Below, piece by piece: positions 7,151-18,478 of a stretch of 64,000 bases of DNA. Below the pieces are notes generated by a model that was given only the letters and a program-made list of their open reading frames with translations, ran no database searches and had not been told where the DNA came from. A program made the translations under genes and the position numbers. The DNA is from Saccharopolyspora elongata (GTDB lineage: Bacteria > Actinomycetota > Actinomycetes > Mycobacteriales > Pseudonocardiaceae): contig NZ_SMKW01000013.1 in assembly GCF_004348985.1 (NCBI RefSeq), positions 62,001-126,000 of the forward strand, written 5' to 3'. Position 1 is the first letter of the stretch. Every line of letters starts with the position of its first letter.

Positions 7151-10100
7151 GTGCCCGAACCCCAGAACACCGGGGGTGAGGTGGCCGAAACCGACGTCCG
7201 CGCGTCAACACCGGATAGCGAGAGCCCGACCCGAACCGCTGCGTCGTCCCAGGACGGCACGCCGCCGGACCGGCCCGCCGACGACGCGGAGCCGTCGAAG
7301 AGCACCCCGCCCCGGAACGACCCGAACCCGGCGACCGAGGCCGTGACCTCGTCGGACGCCGCGGATTCCGAGCATTCCGGCGAATCCGCCGGTGATGAGA
7401 TCAACGACACATCGGCCGAGCAGTCGGCGACCGCGTCGAAGCGGGTCGCGGGCAGCCTCGAAGAGCCTGACGAGGACGACGCCGGGGCGGAGACCGCGCA
7501 GCTGTCGACCGTCGCCGACGAGCAGCCTTCGGAAGAGCCGGAGACCGCGCGGCTGAAGACCGCCGCCGGGAGCGAGGAGCAGCCTCCTCAGGAGGCGGAG
7601 ACGGCGCGGCTGAAGACCGTCGGTCGCGAAGACCCGAGCAGCGACTCGCAGGCCCAGGCTTCGGACGACGACGAGGCCGCTGTGCAGCAGACCGCGCGGC
7701 TGAAGACCGCCGCCGCCGCTGCGTCTTCGCAGGCCGCCGAGGATGGCGCGGTCCAGGAGACCATGCCGATCACCGCTGGCGGGGCGGCGAAAGAGGCTGC
7801 GAGCTCGACCAAGCGCGTCGCCGGAAGCCTCGGCGAAGAACCCGCGTCGGATGCGGCAGCGCAGACCGACGATGCGGAAGCCGACGAGGATCCGGCCTCC
7901 GAGCCCGAAGCGAAGCCCGAGTCTGCGGCCGAGGAAGATGCCGCTGGTGCGGAATCCGGTGCTGCCGAGTCCGGCGACGAAGCCGAACCGGTCTTCCCCA
8001 GCACCGACGCCGAAGCAGAAGCCGACTCCGCACCTGACGAATCTGCGGCTGAAGCCGAACCCGTTGCCGAATCGGAGAAGTCCGCGGGCGATGAACCCGC
8101 TGCCGAATCCGACGAGGCCGCGGATGCGGGCGAGGCAGCCGAATCCGGCGCTGAATCCGCTGGTCAGGACGAAGCCGAGGCCGAGGCTGATTCCGGCGAG
8201 GCTGATTCCGGCGAGGCTGATTCCGGCGACGCTGATTCCGGCGAGGCTGATTCCGAACCCGCTGCGGAATCGGAAGCCGAGGGCGGGACGACCGGTACCG
8301 AAGCCGCGGCGGAAGCCGAGGGCGGGACGACCGGTGCCGAAGAGGAGTCGGGAACCGCTGCCGAATCCGGCTCGCCCGCCGAATCCGGTGCTCCGGACCA
8401 GGGAGAAGCGGAAGCCGAGCCGAGCGACTCCGAGCCCGATGCGGAACCTGCGGACACCGAGGCCGCTACCGCGACGACTGCGGACTCCGCCCCGGAGCAG
8501 GCCGGCACCAAGACCGAGTCGTCCTCGGCGGCCGAGTCCGAAGAGGCTGCCCAGGACACCGAGGCAGCAGACGCGGCCGAGGCCGAAGCCGCCGCTGACA
8601 CGGCAACCGATGCAGCCGAAGCCGGAACGGACGACGCGGAGACCACGGCGACCGCCGAGGCCGAACCGGATGCCGGAACCGCGACGACGCCCGAGGCGGA
8701 GACCGGTGCCGCCGCCGAGCCGGCTTCGCCCGGCGAAGACGCCGCCGAGCCGGAACCCGAGCGCGCGCCTGGCGCCGAAGAAGAAGCTCAGGTCGCCGAG
8801 CCGCCGGTCGCGCCGGTCGAGCAGACCCAGCAGTTCTCGCCGATCACCGACGCGACACCGCCGCCGAGCGGCATCCCGGCGGCACCGCCGCCCAGCGGTG
8901 TCGAGCAGACGCAGCAGATCAGCCGGGTCGAGGCCGCCGGTCTCGCCGGGCAGCCGCAGGTCCACGAGACGCAGCAGATCCCGCGGATCGACGCGCCCAA
9001 GCAGTCCGCGCCCATCGATTCGACGCAGCAGATCGCGAGGATCCCGGCCGAGACCGAGTCCGAGAAGACCACCCGGATCGATCTCAAGGACCTCGCAGCG
9101 CTGCGCGCCGCCGACCCTGGGCCCGCGACGCAGCAGTTCAAGGCCGTGCCGCCGGTCGCTCCCGCCGAGCAGACGCAGCAGTTCGCCCGGCCCGACTTCG
9201 ACGGCCCGCCGCCGCGCGCCGCGTCGGCGGCGGACTTCGCGGGCCTGACCGCGCCGCACGCCAAGCCCTCCGGCCGGTCGCTCCCGCCGCCCGGGCCGAC
9301 CGCGTCGCCCGATGACTTCGCGGGCCTGGCCCCGCCCCGGGCGCAGCCGCAGCGCATCGAGCCGCAGCCCGCAACGCCTGCGGACTTCGCCGGTCTCGCC
9401 GCGCCGCAACCGGCAGCCCCCGATGACTTCGCGGGCCTGACCGGCTCGCGGGCGCAGCCGCAGCGGATCCCGCCGCCAGTGCCGCCCACGCCGCCGGTGA
9501 GGGCGGAGCCGCCGAAGGCCGAGCCGCCGCGGCGGCGCAAGACGCTGATCGCGGTCGCCGTGGCCGTCGTCGTGCTGCTCGGGGCGGGCATCGCCTTCGG
9601 CCCGCAGCTGGTCGACGCCCTGATGAAGACGCAGATCGCGGAGCCGCCCGCGCCGGTGCGGCTCGACCCGTCGATCAAGCCGCTCGACCGGAACGCGCCG
9701 CAGCCGCAGCAGTCCGGCATCCGCTCGGCGCTGGCGGGCCCGCTCTCCGACACCCAGTCCCTGGGCACGCTCGGCGGCGTCGTGCTCGACGCCCAGACCG
9801 GCTCGGTGCTGTGGCAGCAGAACCAGGGCCAGGCGCTCATGCCCGCGTCCACCGGCAAGCTGCTGACCACCAGCGCGGCGCTGCTCGCGCTCGACCACCA
9901 GCACCGCTTCACCACCAAGGTCGTTCGCGGCAGCGCGCCGGGCAGCGTGGTGCTGGTCGGCGGAGGCGACCCGACGCTGTCGAAGCTCCCGGCGGGCGAG
10001 GAGTCGGTGTACGACGGCGCGCCGCGGCTCGACGACCTGGCGGCGCAGGTCATGGCCGCGACCGGCGGGAACGTGACGTCCGTGCAGGTCGACACCCGTC

Positions 10101-10903
10101 GGTACACCGGACCGGAGGTCGCCCAGGGCTGGCTGCCGCAGGACGTGGCGGCCGGCTTCTACTCGCCGATGCAGTCGGCGATGCTCGACGGCGGCCGGGC
10201 CGACCCGACGCGGGACACCAGCCCGCGCTCGCAGAACCCGGCGATGCAGACCGCGCAGGAGCTGGCGACCCGGCTGGGCCTCGGGTTGGCGTACGTGTCG
10301 GAGGGCACGGCGCCGCCGAACGCGCAGGTGCTCGGGCAGGTGCAGTCGGCGACCGTGCAGGACATGGTCGAAACCACGCTGCAGCGCTCGGACAACATGC
10401 TTGCCGAGGCGCTGACCCGCGAGGTCGCCATCGCCACCGGGAACGAGCCGTCGTTCGCGGGCGGCACCAAGGCGGTGCTCGACGTGCTCCGGCAGAACGG
10501 CTTCGACGTGGGCGGATCGACGATGGCCGACGGCAGCGGGCTGTCGCTGGAGGACCGGGTCACGCCGAAACTGCTCGCCGAGCTCTTGGCGTCGGCGACC
10601 GCCCCGGCGAGCCCGGAGGGCGGGCTGCCGCCGCAGGCCGCGAAGCTGCGGGCGCTACTGCCCGGCCTGCCGATCGCGGGCGGCAGCGGCAGCCTGGCCA
10701 ACCGCTACCAGGACGGTACGGGCCAAGGCTGGGTGCGGGCGAAGACCGGCACCCTGGACGGCGCGAACAGCCTGGCCGGGACGGTGGTGACGAAGGACGG
10801 CCGCCTGCTGGTGTTCGCGCTGGTCTCGAACGGAACGAGTTCGGCGGCGGCCCGCCCGGCCCTGGACAAGCTGGCCGGAACCCTGCGCACCTGCGGCTGC
10901 TAG
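7151..10903 (+). CDS. D-alanyl-D-alanine carboxypeptidase (PBP4 type) with long repetitive N-terminus
   Basis: The protein is 1250 aa, far longer than typical PBP4/DacB enzymes. Residues 1 to ~790 are acidic and low-complexity (Ala/Glu/Asp/Ser-rich), with recurring short motifs: TARLKT (x3), KRVAGSL (x2), TQQI or TQQF (x6) and DFAGL (x4). One transmembrane helix follows (about 797-818, after RRRK). The extracytoplasmic S13-type catalytic domain carries S-T-G-K (Ser900), S-D-N (Ser1080) and K-T-G (Lys1198). It would trim peptidoglycan stem peptides outside the membrane. The GTG start at 7151 follows GGAGGAG. It occupies the position of mycobacterial Rv3627c, divergent from ppa. The cytoplasmic Thr motifs suggest phosphorylation by a PknB-type kinase, which is inference. 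Confidence 0.9.
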   Translation: MPEPQNTGGEVAETDVRASTPDSESPTRTAASSQDGTPPDRPADDAEPSKSTPPRNDPNPATEAVTSSDAADSEHSGESAGDEINDTSAEQSATASKRVAGSLEEPDEDDAGAETAQLSTVADEQPSEEPETARLKTAAGSEEQPPQEAETARLKTVGREDPSSDSQAQASDDDEAAVQQTARLKTAAAAASSQAAEDGAVQETMPITAGGAAKEAASSTKRVAGSLGEEPASDAAAQTDDAEADEDPASEPEAKPESAAEEDAAGAESGAAESGDEAEPVFPSTDAEAEADSAPDESAAEAEPVAESEKSAGDEPAAESDEAADAGEAAESGAESAGQDEAEAEADSGEADSGEADSGDADSGEADSEPAAESEAEGGTTGTEAAAEAEGGTTGAEEESGTAAESGSPAESGAPDQGEAEAEPSDSEPDAEPADTEAATATTADSAPEQAGTKTESSSAAESEEAAQDTEAADAAEAEAAADTATDAAEAGTDDAETTATAEAEPDAGTATTPEAETGAAAEPASPGEDAAEPEPERAPGAEEEAQVAEPPVAPVEQTQQFSPITDATPPPSGIPAAPPPSGVEQTQQISRVEAAGLAGQPQVHETQQIPRIDAPKQSAPIDSTQQIARIPAETESEKTTRIDLKDLAALRAADPGPATQQFKAVPPVAPAEQTQQFARPDFDGPPPRAASAADFAGLTAPHAKPSGRSLPPPGPTASPDDFAGLAPPRAQPQRIEPQPATPADFAGLAAPQPAAPDDFAGLTGSRAQPQRIPPPVPPTPPVRAEPPKAEPPRRRKTLIAVAVAVVVLLGAGIAFGPQLVDALMKTQIAEPPAPVRLDPSIKPLDRNAPQPQQSGIRSALAGPLSDTQSLGTLGGVVLDAQTGSVLWQQNQGQALMPASTGKLLTTSAALLALDHQHRFTTKVVRGSAPGSVVLVGGGDPTLSKLPAGEESVYDGAPRLDDLAAQVMAATGGNVTSVQVDTRRYTGPEVAQGWLPQDVAAGFYSPMQSAMLDGGRADPTRDTSPRSQNPAMQTAQELATRLGLGLAYVSEGTAPPNAQVLGQVQSATVQDMVETTLQRSDNMLAEALTREVAIATGNEPSFAGGTKAVLDVLRQNGFDVGGSTMADGSGLSLEDRVTPKLLAELLASATAPASPEGGLPPQAAKLRALLPGLPIAGGSGSLANRYQDGTGQGWVRAKTGTLDGANSLAGTVVTKDGRLLVFALVSNGTSSAAARPALDKLAGTLRTCGC

Positions 10904-10921
10904 CGAGGCCGGTCAGGGCTT

Positions 10922-10987
10922 CCCGATTTCCGCCAAGACCGGGAAGCTCCGGCCAAGCTGAAGTTCCCAATTTTAGGCAAAATCGGG
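10922..10987. repeat. Family C hairpin pair (one degenerate, one intact)
   Basis: CCCGATTTC/GACCGGG (10922-10943) is a decayed copy. CCCAATTTT and AAAATCGGG around AGGC (10966-10987) is an intact copy. Other pairs lie at 18479-18564 and 50711-50788. It lies downstream of the carboxypeptidase gene and before the zincin gene. Confidence 0.7.
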
Positions 10988-11113
10988 CGTGGCGGTACCG
11001 GAGTTCCGCATCGCGGAGCTTCGGATGCGGCGCCGGGGACGGCCTGGAGCGCGGGCGGTGGGCGCTCGAAAGTGAGGTACCTGCCGGGGTGACGAGCGGG
11101 TACGGTCGGTCGT

Positions 11114-12241
11114 GTGAACGCCCGACCTTCCACCCTGCCCACGCCGCAGGACCGGGGCGCCGCCGGGGAGCATCGGGCGCTGGACTGGAACGTCGCCGTC
11201 GCCACCGCGGTCCGGTTGATGAAGCCGGGACCCGAGGTGCCGCGGTCCGAGGCAGAGCAGGCGGTGCGCTCGCTGCGGCGGTTCAGCGTCGAAGCCGAAT
11301 CGCACGTCCGCGAGCAGACCGGCCTCGGCCTGGACCTGCCGATCGCCGAGGGCGACGTCGTCGACCGCCCGGCCTGGGTGCGCGGCGCGGCGGACGGCCT
11401 CGCCGAGCTCACCGACGCCGCACTGTCCACAGCGGACTCGCAGGTCCTGCGGGGCAACGACCTCCTCGGAGGCATCAGCTCGCGCAGCGCGGGGGTGCAG
11501 GCCGGAGTCGTGCTCGCCTACCTCGGCGGCAAGGTGCTCGGCCAGTTCGACCCGTACGGCGAATCCCGCGTGGCCGGGCAGCGCGGCCGGTTGCTGCTGG
11601 TGGCGCCGAACATCGTCGCGGCGCAGAAGTCGCTGGGCGTGCCGGGCGACGACTTCCGGATGTGGGTGTGCCTGCACGAGTCGACGCACCGGCTGCAGTT
11701 CAACGCGGTGCCGTGGCTGCGCGAGCACTTCGCGGAGAGCCTGGGCACGCTGCTGGCCGAGATGGAGGGCACCACCGGCGAGCTGCTGGGCCGGCTGCCC
11801 GCGGTGCTGCGGGAAGCCCGTTCGGCGCGCTCCAGCAGCGGTGACTCCAGCCCGGGCATGCTCGGGGTGATCGAGCTGCTGCAGACGCCGAGCCAGCGGG
11901 CCGCGCTGGACCGGATCATCGCGATCTCCACGCTGTTGGAGGGCCACGCCGACCACGTGATGGACGCGGTGGGTCCGCGGGTGGTGCCGAGCGTGGCGAC
12001 GATCCGCCAGCGCTTCACCGAGCGGCGCAAGGGCGGCGGCCTGCTGGACCGCGTGCTGCGCAGCCTGCTCGGGGTGGACGCGAAGATCCGCCAGTACGCG
12101 CAGGGCGCGGCGTTCACCCGGCGCGTCGTGGACGCGATCGGGATGGCCGACTTCAACGCGATCTGGACGTCCCCGGACACCCTGCCGACCCGCGCCGAGA
12201 TCGTCGACCCGGAGGCCTGGATCCGCCGCGTCCACGGCTGA
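11114..12241 (+). CDS. Zinc-dependent hydrolase of the DUF2342 family
   Basis: The 375-aa protein belongs to the family sometimes labelled 'coenzyme F420 biosynthesis-associated' or zinc-dependent metalloprotease. The zincin motif HESTH (residues 188-192) matches HExxH. A downstream EGHADHVMD helix supplies the likely third ligand and is diagnostic of the family. An N-terminal helical region (about 15-170) precedes it. No signal peptide is seen, so it is probably cytosolic. Start: GTG at 11114. It corresponds to mycobacterial Rv3626c, next to tilS. Substrate and physiological role are unknown, and true protease activity has not been established for the family as far as I know. Confidence 0.85.
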   Translation: MNARPSTLPTPQDRGAAGEHRALDWNVAVATAVRLMKPGPEVPRSEAEQAVRSLRRFSVEAESHVREQTGLGLDLPIAEGDVVDRPAWVRGAADGLAELTDAALSTADSQVLRGNDLLGGISSRSAGVQAGVVLAYLGGKVLGQFDPYGESRVAGQRGRLLLVAPNIVAAQKSLGVPGDDFRMWVCLHESTHRLQFNAVPWLREHFAESLGTLLAEMEGTTGELLGRLPAVLREARSARSSSGDSSPGMLGVIELLQTPSQRAALDRIIAISTLLEGHADHVMDAVGPRVVPSVATIRQRFTERRKGGGLLDRVLRSLLGVDAKIRQYAQGAAFTRRVVDAIGMADFNAIWTSPDTLPTRAEIVDPEAWIRRVHG

Positions 12242-12254
12242 CCCGCCGCCGACC

Positions 12255-12300
12255 CTCGTGAGCGCGTACGCCGGTTCTTACCGGCACGACCGCTCACGAG
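12255..12300. repeat. Family A hairpin
   Basis: CTCGTGAGCG (12255-12264) pairs perfectly with CGCTCACGAG (12291-12300). An inner GCCGGT/ACCGGC stem (12270-12275 and 12280-12285) is separated by symmetric 5-nt internal loops. The outer arms match the GTGAG(T/C)G family, but the inner part is different. It lies between the zincin and tilS genes, oriented head to tail. Confidence 0.65.
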
Positions 12301-12322
12301 CGCGGAACGGGAGAATGACGCC

Positions 12323-13312
12323 GTGCCGCCGCCCGATCCCGCCGTCAGCGCCGTCCGCTCCGCCGTCCGGCGCCTCCTCGGCTCCGCCGAGGCGGCCCCG
12401 TTCCGGGGCGCTCCGCTGGCGGTCGCGTGCTCCGGCGGCGCGGACTCGCTGGCGCTCGCCGCTGCCGCGTCGCACGCCGCTCGCCGCGAGGGCGTCGCGG
12501 TGCACGGCCTGGTGGTGGATCACGGGCTCCAGGCCGGCTCCGCCGGCGTCGCCGCCCGGGCCGCCGATCAGCTCCGCGAGCTGGGGTGTTCGGCCAGGGT
12601 GATCGCGGTGGAGGTCGGCCGCGGTGGTGGTTTGGAGGCCGCTGCCCGGCGCGCGCGCTACGCGGCGCTGCGCGCGGAGCGCCCGCCGGGTTCGCTCGTG
12701 CTGCTCGGGCACACCCTCGACGATCAGGCCGAAACCGTGCTGCTCGGGCTGGGGCGGGGTTCGGGGTCCCGGTCGATCGCCGGGATGCGGCCGCTGGATC
12801 CGCCGTGGGCGCGCCCGTTCCTGGGTGTTCGCCGGGCGACGACGGAGGCCGCTTGCGCGGCGCTCGGGCTGGTTCCGTGGCAGGACCCGCACAACTCGGA
12901 TGCGCGTTTCACACGTGTGCGGTTGCGCACAGAAGTCCTTCCGCTGCTGGAAGATGTGCTGCAGGGCGGGGTGCGCGAGGCGCTCGCGCGCACCGCGCGG
13001 CAGCTGCGCGAGGACGCCGACGCGTTGGACGAGTTGGCCGCCGGGGTGCGCGGGCGCGTCGAGTCGGGCGGGGCGCTGGATGCCTTGGCGTTGCGGGAAG
13101 TTCCGGGTTCGCTGCGGCGCCGGGTGTTGCGCGCGTGGCTGCTGGCGCGCGGGGTTCCGGAGATCACCGACGAGCACCTGCGCGCCGCGGACGCGTTGGT
13201 GGCCGATTGGCGGGGTCAGGGCGGACCGGCCTTGCCGGGTGACTTTGTGCTGCGCCGGGCGCATGGCACGCTTCTGGTGGAAGCGGCGGGCCGCAAGCCG
13301 CCGGATGGTTGA
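12323..13312 (+). CDS. tilS: tRNA(Ile)-lysidine synthetase
   Basis: The 329-aa enzyme converts the wobble cytidine (C34) of the CAU-anticodon isoleucine tRNA to lysidine using ATP and lysine, which switches both codon reading and aminoacylation. The PP-loop ATPase motif SGGADS lies at residues 35-40. LLGHTLDDQAETVL, the second conserved family block, and the RSI.GM region follow. The C-terminal part resembles the short actinobacterial TilS form. Start: GTG at 12323. It is immediately upstream of hpt, as in mycobacteria (mesJ-hpt). Confidence 0.92.
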   Translation: MPPPDPAVSAVRSAVRRLLGSAEAAPFRGAPLAVACSGGADSLALAAAASHAARREGVAVHGLVVDHGLQAGSAGVAARAADQLRELGCSARVIAVEVGRGGGLEAAARRARYAALRAERPPGSLVLLGHTLDDQAETVLLGLGRGSGSRSIAGMRPLDPPWARPFLGVRRATTEAACAALGLVPWQDPHNSDARFTRVRLRTEVLPLLEDVLQGGVREALARTARQLREDADALDELAAGVRGRVESGGALDALALREVPGSLRRRVLRAWLLARGVPEITDEHLRAADALVADWRGQGGPALPGDFVLRRAHGTLLVEAAGRKPPDG

Positions 13313-13402
13313 CGGGATGCCGAGGCGTTCGGCTCGGGCGGTGGGATACCGGCGCCGTAGGACCGGTGTTCGCGTCGATTCGACAAGAGGGGAAGCCGGG
13401 CC

Positions 13403-13957
13403 GTGTACGACGGCGACATTGCTTCTGTGCTCATCTCCGAGCAGCAGATCAACGACAAGGTCACCGAGCTCGCCAAGCAGGTGGACGACGACTACCAGCA
13501 CGTCGGTGGTGATCTGCTGCTGGTCGGCGTGCTCAAGGGCGCGGTGATGTTCATGACCGACTTCGCGAGAGCGCTGCCCCAGCCCGCTCAGCTGGAGTTC
13601 ATGGCGGTCAGCTCGTACGGCTCGTCCACCTCGTCGTCCGGCGTGGTGCGCATCCTCAAGGACCTCGACCGGGACATCGCGGGCCGGCACGTGCTGATCG
13701 TCGAGGACATCATCGACTCCGGGCTGACGCTGTCCTGGCTGCTGAAGAACCTGAGCTCGCGCAACCCGGCGTCGCTGGAGGTCTGCACCCTGCTGCGCAA
13801 GCCCGACGCGGTGCAGGTGGACGTCCCGGTGAAGTACGTGGGCTTCGACATCCCGAACGAGTTCGTGGTCGGGTACGGGCTGGACTACGCCGAGCGGTAC
13901 CGTGATCTGCCTTACATCGGCACGCTGGATCCGAAGGTCTACACGTCCGGGGTGTGA
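13403..13957 (+). CDS. hpt: Hypoxanthine phosphoribosyltransferase
   Basis: This 184-aa purine-salvage enzyme transfers the phosphoribosyl group from PRPP to hypoxanthine or guanine, giving IMP or GMP. The type I PRTase PRPP-binding loop [13 protein letters not shown] (about residues 97-109) is intact. [12 protein letters not shown] near residue 40 provides the pyrophosphate-binding loop, and [18 protein letters not shown] near the C-terminus is typical of bacterial Hpt. The GTG start at 13403 gives the usual length. It lies 90 nt after tilS and upstream of ftsH, a conserved order. Confidence 0.95.
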   Translation: MYDGDIASVLISEQQINDKVTELAKQVDDDYQHVGGDLLLVGVLKGAVMFMTDFARALPQPAQLEFMAVSSYGSSTSSSGVVRILKDLDRDIAGRHVLIVEDIIDSGLTLSWLLKNLSSRNPASLEVCTLLRKPDAVQVDVPVKYVGFDIPNEFVVGYGLDYAERYRDLPYIGTLDPKVYTSGV

Positions 13958-14187
13958 GCCTGGGGAGTGGCCGGGCAGGCGTGTCCGGTTCGGCCCTCCC
14001 GCCCCATTGCGGTCGGGTGGCCGAGTACGCTGGGCATCCTGCGTCGAGCTCGACATGGTCGTGTCCTCGCATCGGCCGGTACGCTGGTCTGAAGGGGTTG
14101 ACGGCGATGGCGAATTGTGTCTGTCGACAGCCGTTTGCCCGAAGTGACAGTCAGGGAGGGTCGAGGCCGCCCGCCGGCCGCAAGTGA

Positions 14188-16551
14188 ATGGACCGAAAGC
14201 GCCTGCTCCGCAACCCGCTGCTGTGGATCCTGACAGCGTTTCTGCTGATCTGGGCCTTCAGCGTGCTCTTCGACGAGACTCGCTCCTACCGCGAAGTCTC
14301 CACCTCGCAGGCCCTGGAGCAGATCGCCCAGGGCAAGGTCAAGGAAGCGACCATCGAGGACAAGGAGCAGCGGGTCCGGCTGACCCTTAACGACGGCCAG
14401 AACTTCCAGGGCAGCAACCAGCTGATCGCGCAGTACCCGGCCGGTGCCACCGACACGATGGTCACCGAGATCCGCAACGCGCACGTGCCGGTCTGGAACA
14501 CCAAGGTCACCCAGGACTCGCTCTGGGTGCAGATGCTGTTCTACCTGGTTCCGATCGGCCTGCTCGTGCTGCTGCTGATGTGGATGATGAACAACGTCCA
14601 GGGCGGCGGTAACCGTGTCCTGAACTTCGGCAAGTCCAAGGCCAAGCAGCTCACCAAGGACATGCCCAAGACGATGTTCAACGACGTCGCGGGTGCCGAC
14701 GAAGCCGTCGAGGAACTGCACGAGATCAAGGACTTCCTGCAGAACCCCGGCCGCTACCAGGCCCTCGGCGCCAAGATCCCGAAGGGCGTCCTGCTCTACG
14801 GCCCGCCCGGCACCGGTAAGACGCTGCTCGCGCGAGCCGTCGCCGGTGAGGCCGGCGTGCCGTTCTACTCGATCTCCGGTTCCGACTTCGTCGAGATGTT
14901 CGTCGGTGTCGGTGCCTCCCGCGTCCGCGACCTGTTCGAGCAGGCCAAGCAGAACGCGCCGTGCATCATCTTCGTCGACGAGATCGACGCGGTCGGCCGC
15001 CAGCGCGGCGCCGGCCTCGGCGGTGGGCACGACGAGCGCGAGCAGACCCTCAACCAGCTGCTGGTCGAGATGGACGGCTTCGACTCGCGCGGTGGCATCA
15101 TCCTGATCGCCGCGACCAACCGGCCGGACATCCTGGACCCGGCGCTGCTGCGCCCGGGCCGGTTCGACCGGCAGATCCCGGTGTCCGCGCCGGACATGCG
15201 CGGCCGCCGCGCGATCCTGGGCGTGCACTCCAAGGGCAAGCCGCTGGCGCAGGACGCCGACCTGGACAGCCTCGCCAAGCGCACCGTCGGGTTCTCCGGC
15301 GCGGACCTGGAGAACGTGGTCAACGAGGCCGCGCTGCTCACCGCCCGCGAGAACGGCCAGCTGATCACCGCCGCCGCGCTGGAAGAAGCGGTGGACCGCG
15401 TGATCGGTGGCCCGCGCCGGAAGAGCAAGATCATCTCGGAGCGCGACAAGAAGATCACCGCCTACCACGAGGGCGGGCACGCGCTGGCCGCCTGGGCGAT
15501 GCCCGACCTGGAGCCGGTGTACAAGCTGACGATCCTGCCGCGCGGTCGCACCGGTGGGCACGCCCTAGTCGTCCCCGAGGACGACAAGGACATGATGACC
15601 CGCTCGGAGATGATCGCCCGCCTGGTGTTCGCGCTCGGCGGCCGCTCCGCCGAGGAGCTCGTTTTCCACGAGCCGACCACCGGCGCGTCCAGCGACATCG
15701 AGCAGGCGACCAAGATCGCCCGCGCGATGGTCACCGAGTACGGCATGACGGCCCGGCTGGGCGCGGTCAAGTACGGCAAGGAAGAGGGCGACCCCTTCCT
15801 CGGCCGCACCGCCGGTCAGCAGCCGAACTACTCGCTGGAGGTCGCGCACGAGATCGACGAGGAGGTGCGCCGGCTGATCGAGGCCGCGCACACCGAGGCG
15901 TGGGAGATCCTGAACACCTACCGCGACGTCCTCGACGACCTGGTGCTGGAGCTGATCGACAAGGAGACGCTGGTCCGCAAGGACCTGGAGCGGATCTTCG
16001 CCCGGGTGGAGAAGCGGCCCCGCATCACCGCGTTCAACGACTTCGGTGGTCGGACGCCGTCGGACAAGCCGCCGATCAAGACCCGGGGCGAGCTGGCCAA
16101 GGAGCGCGGCGAGCCGTGGCCCCCGGTCAAGGAGGAGCCGGAGCCGGCTCCGGCGCCCTCGCCGGCCGGTCAGAACGGCACCCCGCCGCACCACGAGCAG
16201 CCGACCCCGGCCGGTGCGGGTGCCGGTGCGCACCAGGGCACGGTGCAGTTCCAGAACCCGAACCAGGGCCAGCCGCAGCAGCAGGGTCAGCACGGGCAGG
16301 TGCCGCAGGCGGTGCCGCCGAACTACGGCGCGCCGCCCGGGTGGACCCCGGCGACCACGCCGTCCGGTTCGAGCTACCCGGGTGGTGGCGGCCAGTACAA
16401 CTGGACGCCGTCCTGGGAGCGCGGGCAGCAGACCCCGGCCGAGCACCCGGCGCCGCAGTCGGGCGAGCCGAAGGCGGACGACCAGCGGTCCAACCCCGAG
16501 CCGAGCCAGGACCAGGCTCAGGACAACGGCAGCGGCAACACCAGCCGCTGA
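14188..16551 (+). CDS. ftsH: ATP-dependent membrane zinc metalloprotease FtsH
   Basis: The 787-aa membrane AAA+ protease degrades misassembled membrane proteins and selected cytosolic regulators. Two N-terminal transmembrane helices (about 10-27 and 113-131) flank a ~85-aa extracytoplasmic domain. The AAA module carries Walker A GPPGTGKT (205-212), Walker B IIFVDEID and the second region of homology. The zinc site is HEGGH (427-431). The last ~150 residues are an unusually long Pro/Gln/Gly-rich tail, typical of actinobacterial FtsH. Start: ATG at 14188, weakly preceded by a ribosome-binding site. A 230-nt non-coding stretch separates it from hpt and probably holds its promoter. Confidence 0.97.
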   Translation: MDRKRLLRNPLLWILTAFLLIWAFSVLFDETRSYREVSTSQALEQIAQGKVKEATIEDKEQRVRLTLNDGQNFQGSNQLIAQYPAGATDTMVTEIRNAHVPVWNTKVTQDSLWVQMLFYLVPIGLLVLLLMWMMNNVQGGGNRVLNFGKSKAKQLTKDMPKTMFNDVAGADEAVEELHEIKDFLQNPGRYQALGAKIPKGVLLYGPPGTGKTLLARAVAGEAGVPFYSISGSDFVEMFVGVGASRVRDLFEQAKQNAPCIIFVDEIDAVGRQRGAGLGGGHDEREQTLNQLLVEMDGFDSRGGIILIAATNRPDILDPALLRPGRFDRQIPVSAPDMRGRRAILGVHSKGKPLAQDADLDSLAKRTVGFSGADLENVVNEAALLTARENGQLITAAALEEAVDRVIGGPRRKSKIISERDKKITAYHEGGHALAAWAMPDLEPVYKLTILPRGRTGGHALVVPEDDKDMMTRSEMIARLVFALGGRSAEELVFHEPTTGASSDIEQATKIARAMVTEYGMTARLGAVKYGKEEGDPFLGRTAGQQPNYSLEVAHEIDEEVRRLIEAAHTEAWEILNTYRDVLDDLVLELIDKETLVRKDLERIFARVEKRPRITAFNDFGGRTPSDKPPIKTRGELAKERGEPWPPVKEEPEPAPAPSPAGQNGTPPHHEQPTPAGAGAGAHQGTVQFQNPNQGQPQQQGQHGQVPQAVPPNYGAPPGWTPATTPSGSSYPGGGGQYNWTPSWERGQQTPAEHPAPQSGEPKADDQRSNPEPSQDQAQDNGSGNTSR

Positions 16552-16605
16552 ACACTCCGGTGCACTCGGCGCCTCCGGGCGCCTCAGCCGGTGGAGGAAA
16601 GACAA

Positions 16606-17244
16606 TTGACCAGCACGGTCGACGAGCCGATCGGGGCGGAAGGCGACTTCCGTCCCGACGGCTCTTTCCACATCCCCCAGTTCGACCAGGCCCGCGCTGA
16701 AGCGGCCGTCCGGGAACTGCTGATCGCGGCGGGCGAAGACCCGGACCGGGAGGGCCTGCGGGACACCCCGGCCCGCGTCGCCCGCGCCTATCGCGAGCTG
16801 TTCGCGGGCCTGTACACGAATCCCGACGAGGTCCTGGACCGGACCTTCGACGAGGCGCACGAGGAACTGGTCCTCGTCCGCGACATCCCGGTCTACTCGC
16901 AGTGCGAGCACCACCTGCTGCCGTTCCACGGCAACGCGCACGTCGGCTACATCCCGAACGAGCAGGGCCGGGTCACCGGGCTGTCCAAGCTGGCCAGGCT
17001 GGTCGACCTCTACGCCAAGCGCCCGCAGGTGCAGGAGCGGCTCACCTCGCAGGTCGCGGACGCCCTGGTGCGCCGACTGGACCCGCGCGGGGTGATCGTG
17101 GTGATCGACGCCGAGCACCTGTGCATGGGCATGCGCGGCGTCCGCAAGGCGGGTTCGACGACCACCACGTCCGCCGTGCGCGGCATCTTCCGCAGCTCGG
17201 CGTCCTCGCGTTCCGAGGCGCTGTCGCTGATCAGGGGACGCTGA
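16606..17244 (+). CDS. folE: GTP cyclohydrolase I
   Basis: The 212-aa enzyme opens the GTP imidazole ring to form 7,8-dihydroneopterin triphosphate, the first step of folate synthesis. Visible motifs include [21 protein letters not shown] (zinc-binding Cys/His and catalytic His), [22 protein letters not shown] and [12 protein letters not shown] with the second zinc-ligand Cys. Start: TTG at 16606 is chosen because GGAGGAAA ends 5 nt upstream; the GTG at 16591 overlaps that ribosome-binding site. The stop overlaps the folP start (TGATG), so the genes are translationally coupled in folE-folP-folB-(repeat)-folK. Confidence 0.95.
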   Translation: MTSTVDEPIGAEGDFRPDGSFHIPQFDQARAEAAVRELLIAAGEDPDREGLRDTPARVARAYRELFAGLYTNPDEVLDRTFDEAHEELVLVRDIPVYSQCEHHLLPFHGNAHVGYIPNEQGRVTGLSKLARLVDLYAKRPQVQERLTSQVADALVRRLDPRGVIVVIDAEHLCMGMRGVRKAGSTTTTSAVRGIFRSSASSRSEALSLIRGR

Positions 17245-18092
17245 TGCATTCGCTGCTGCCCCACCCGCAGCGCTGCGCGGTGATGGGCGTGCTCAACGTG
17301 ACGCCGGATTCGTTCTCCGATGGCGGGCGCTACCTGGACCGCGCGGCGGCCGTCGCGCACGGCATCGAGATGCACCGGCTGGGCGCGGACATCATCGACG
17401 TCGGCGGCGAGTCGACGCGGCCGGGTTCGCAGCGCGTCGATGCCGCCACCGAGATCGAGCGCGTGCTGCCGGTGGTGCGGGAGCTGGTCGCGGCCGGGGT
17501 TCCGGTGAGCGTGGACACGACCCGCGCCAAGGTCGCGGCGGTGACGGCGGAGGCCGGCGCGGCGATGATCAACGACGTGTCGGGCGGGCTGGCGGACCCG
17601 GAAATGGCGCACGTCGCCGCGGACACCGGGCTCCCGTGGGTGCTGATGCACTGGCGCGGCCACAGCAAGGACATGAACAGCCTCGCGGTCTACGAGGACG
17701 TCGTCGCGGAGGTGCGCGGCGAGCTGCTGCGGCAGGTCGACGTGGCGTTGGCCGCAGGCGTGGCCGAGGGCGCGATCGTGCTGGACCCGGGGCTCGGGTT
17801 CGCCAAGACCGGCGCGCACGACTGGCAGTTGCTGCAGCGGCTCGACGTCTTCGTCGGCCTCGGTTTCCCGGTGCTGGTCGGGGCCTCGCGCAAGCGGTTC
17901 CTCGGCCGGCTGCTCGCCGACGCGGACGGCAAGCCGCGACCGCCCGCCGGGCGGGAGACGGCGACGGCCGTGGTGTCGGCGCTGGCGGCGGATCGCGGCG
18001 CCTGGGGTGTGCGGGTGCACGACGTCTTGCAGTCGTTGGACGCGGTCGCAGTGACCGCGGCGTGGCGCAGCGGAGGGGAACTCGGTGGCTGA
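17244..18092 (+). CDS. folP: Dihydropteroate synthase
   Basis: The 282-aa TIM-barrel enzyme condenses 6-hydroxymethyl-dihydropterin pyrophosphate with p-aminobenzoate and is the sulfonamide target. The signature [15 protein letters not shown] lies at residues 14-28. [11 protein letters not shown], the SVDTT block, NDVSGG and the C-terminal RVHDV follow in canonical order. The ATG overlaps the folE stop by one base, and the 3' end overlaps the folB start by 8 nt. No deviation at the sulfonamide-relevant loops is obvious by eye. Confidence 0.95.
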   Translation: MHSLLPHPQRCAVMGVLNVTPDSFSDGGRYLDRAAAVAHGIEMHRLGADIIDVGGESTRPGSQRVDAATEIERVLPVVRELVAAGVPVSVDTTRAKVAAVTAEAGAAMINDVSGGLADPEMAHVAADTGLPWVLMHWRGHSKDMNSLAVYEDVVAEVRGELLRQVDVALAAGVAEGAIVLDPGLGFAKTGAHDWQLLQRLDVFVGLGFPVLVGASRKRFLGRLLADADGKPRPPAGRETATAVVSALAADRGAWGVRVHDVLQSLDAVAVTAAWRSGGELGG

Positions 18093-18474
18093 CCGGATCA
18101 CGTTGACGGGTCTGAAGGTTCGCGGCAACCACGGCGTCTTCGACCACGAGAAGCGCGACGGCCAGGACTTCTTCGTAGACATCACGGTGTGGATCGATCT
18201 GGGCGAGGCCGCCGCCAGCGACGACCTGCAGAAGACGCTGCACTACGGCGAGCTGGCCGAGCGGGCGGCGGCGATCGTCGCCGGGCCATCGCGGGACCTG
18301 ATCGAGAGCGTGGCGGGCGAGATCGCGGACGACGTCATGACCGACGAGCGGGTGCACGCCGCCGAGGTCACGATCCACAAGCCGAGCGCGCCGATCCCGC
18401 TGACCTTCGGGGACGTGGCGGTGACGATCCGCCGTTCCCGCCGAGGCGGCCGCGGCAGCGTCGTCCCGGCGTGA
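18085..18474 (+). CDS. folB: Dihydroneopterin aldolase
   Basis: The 129-aa enzyme cleaves dihydroneopterin to 6-hydroxymethyl-dihydropterin and glycolaldehyde. It shows the N-terminal [19 protein letters not shown] block, with the catalytic Tyr-equivalent region replaced by HGVFDHEK as in actinobacteria, then LHYGELAE with the conserved Tyr, and the ESVAGEIAD helix. The length matches the octameric FolB family. The GTG start at 18085 lies inside folP, which indicates coupling. The C-terminus is followed directly by a palindromic repeat pair. Confidence 0.93.
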   Translation: MADRITLTGLKVRGNHGVFDHEKRDGQDFFVDITVWIDLGEAAASDDLQKTLHYGELAERAAAIVAGPSRDLIESVAGEIADDVMTDERVHAAEVTIHKPSAPIPLTFGDVAVTIRRSRRGGRGSVVPA

Positions 18475-18478
18475 GACG

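Noticed and set aside
7480..9480. Short repeated units as a CRISPR array
   Set aside because: The repeats are in-frame peptide motifs of variable DNA sequence within one ORF, without uniform spacers.
13958..14187. Possible tRNA or structured RNA between hpt and ftsH
   Set aside because: I could not fold a tRNA cloverleaf or match a known riboswitch core; it is more simply the ftsH promoter/leader.
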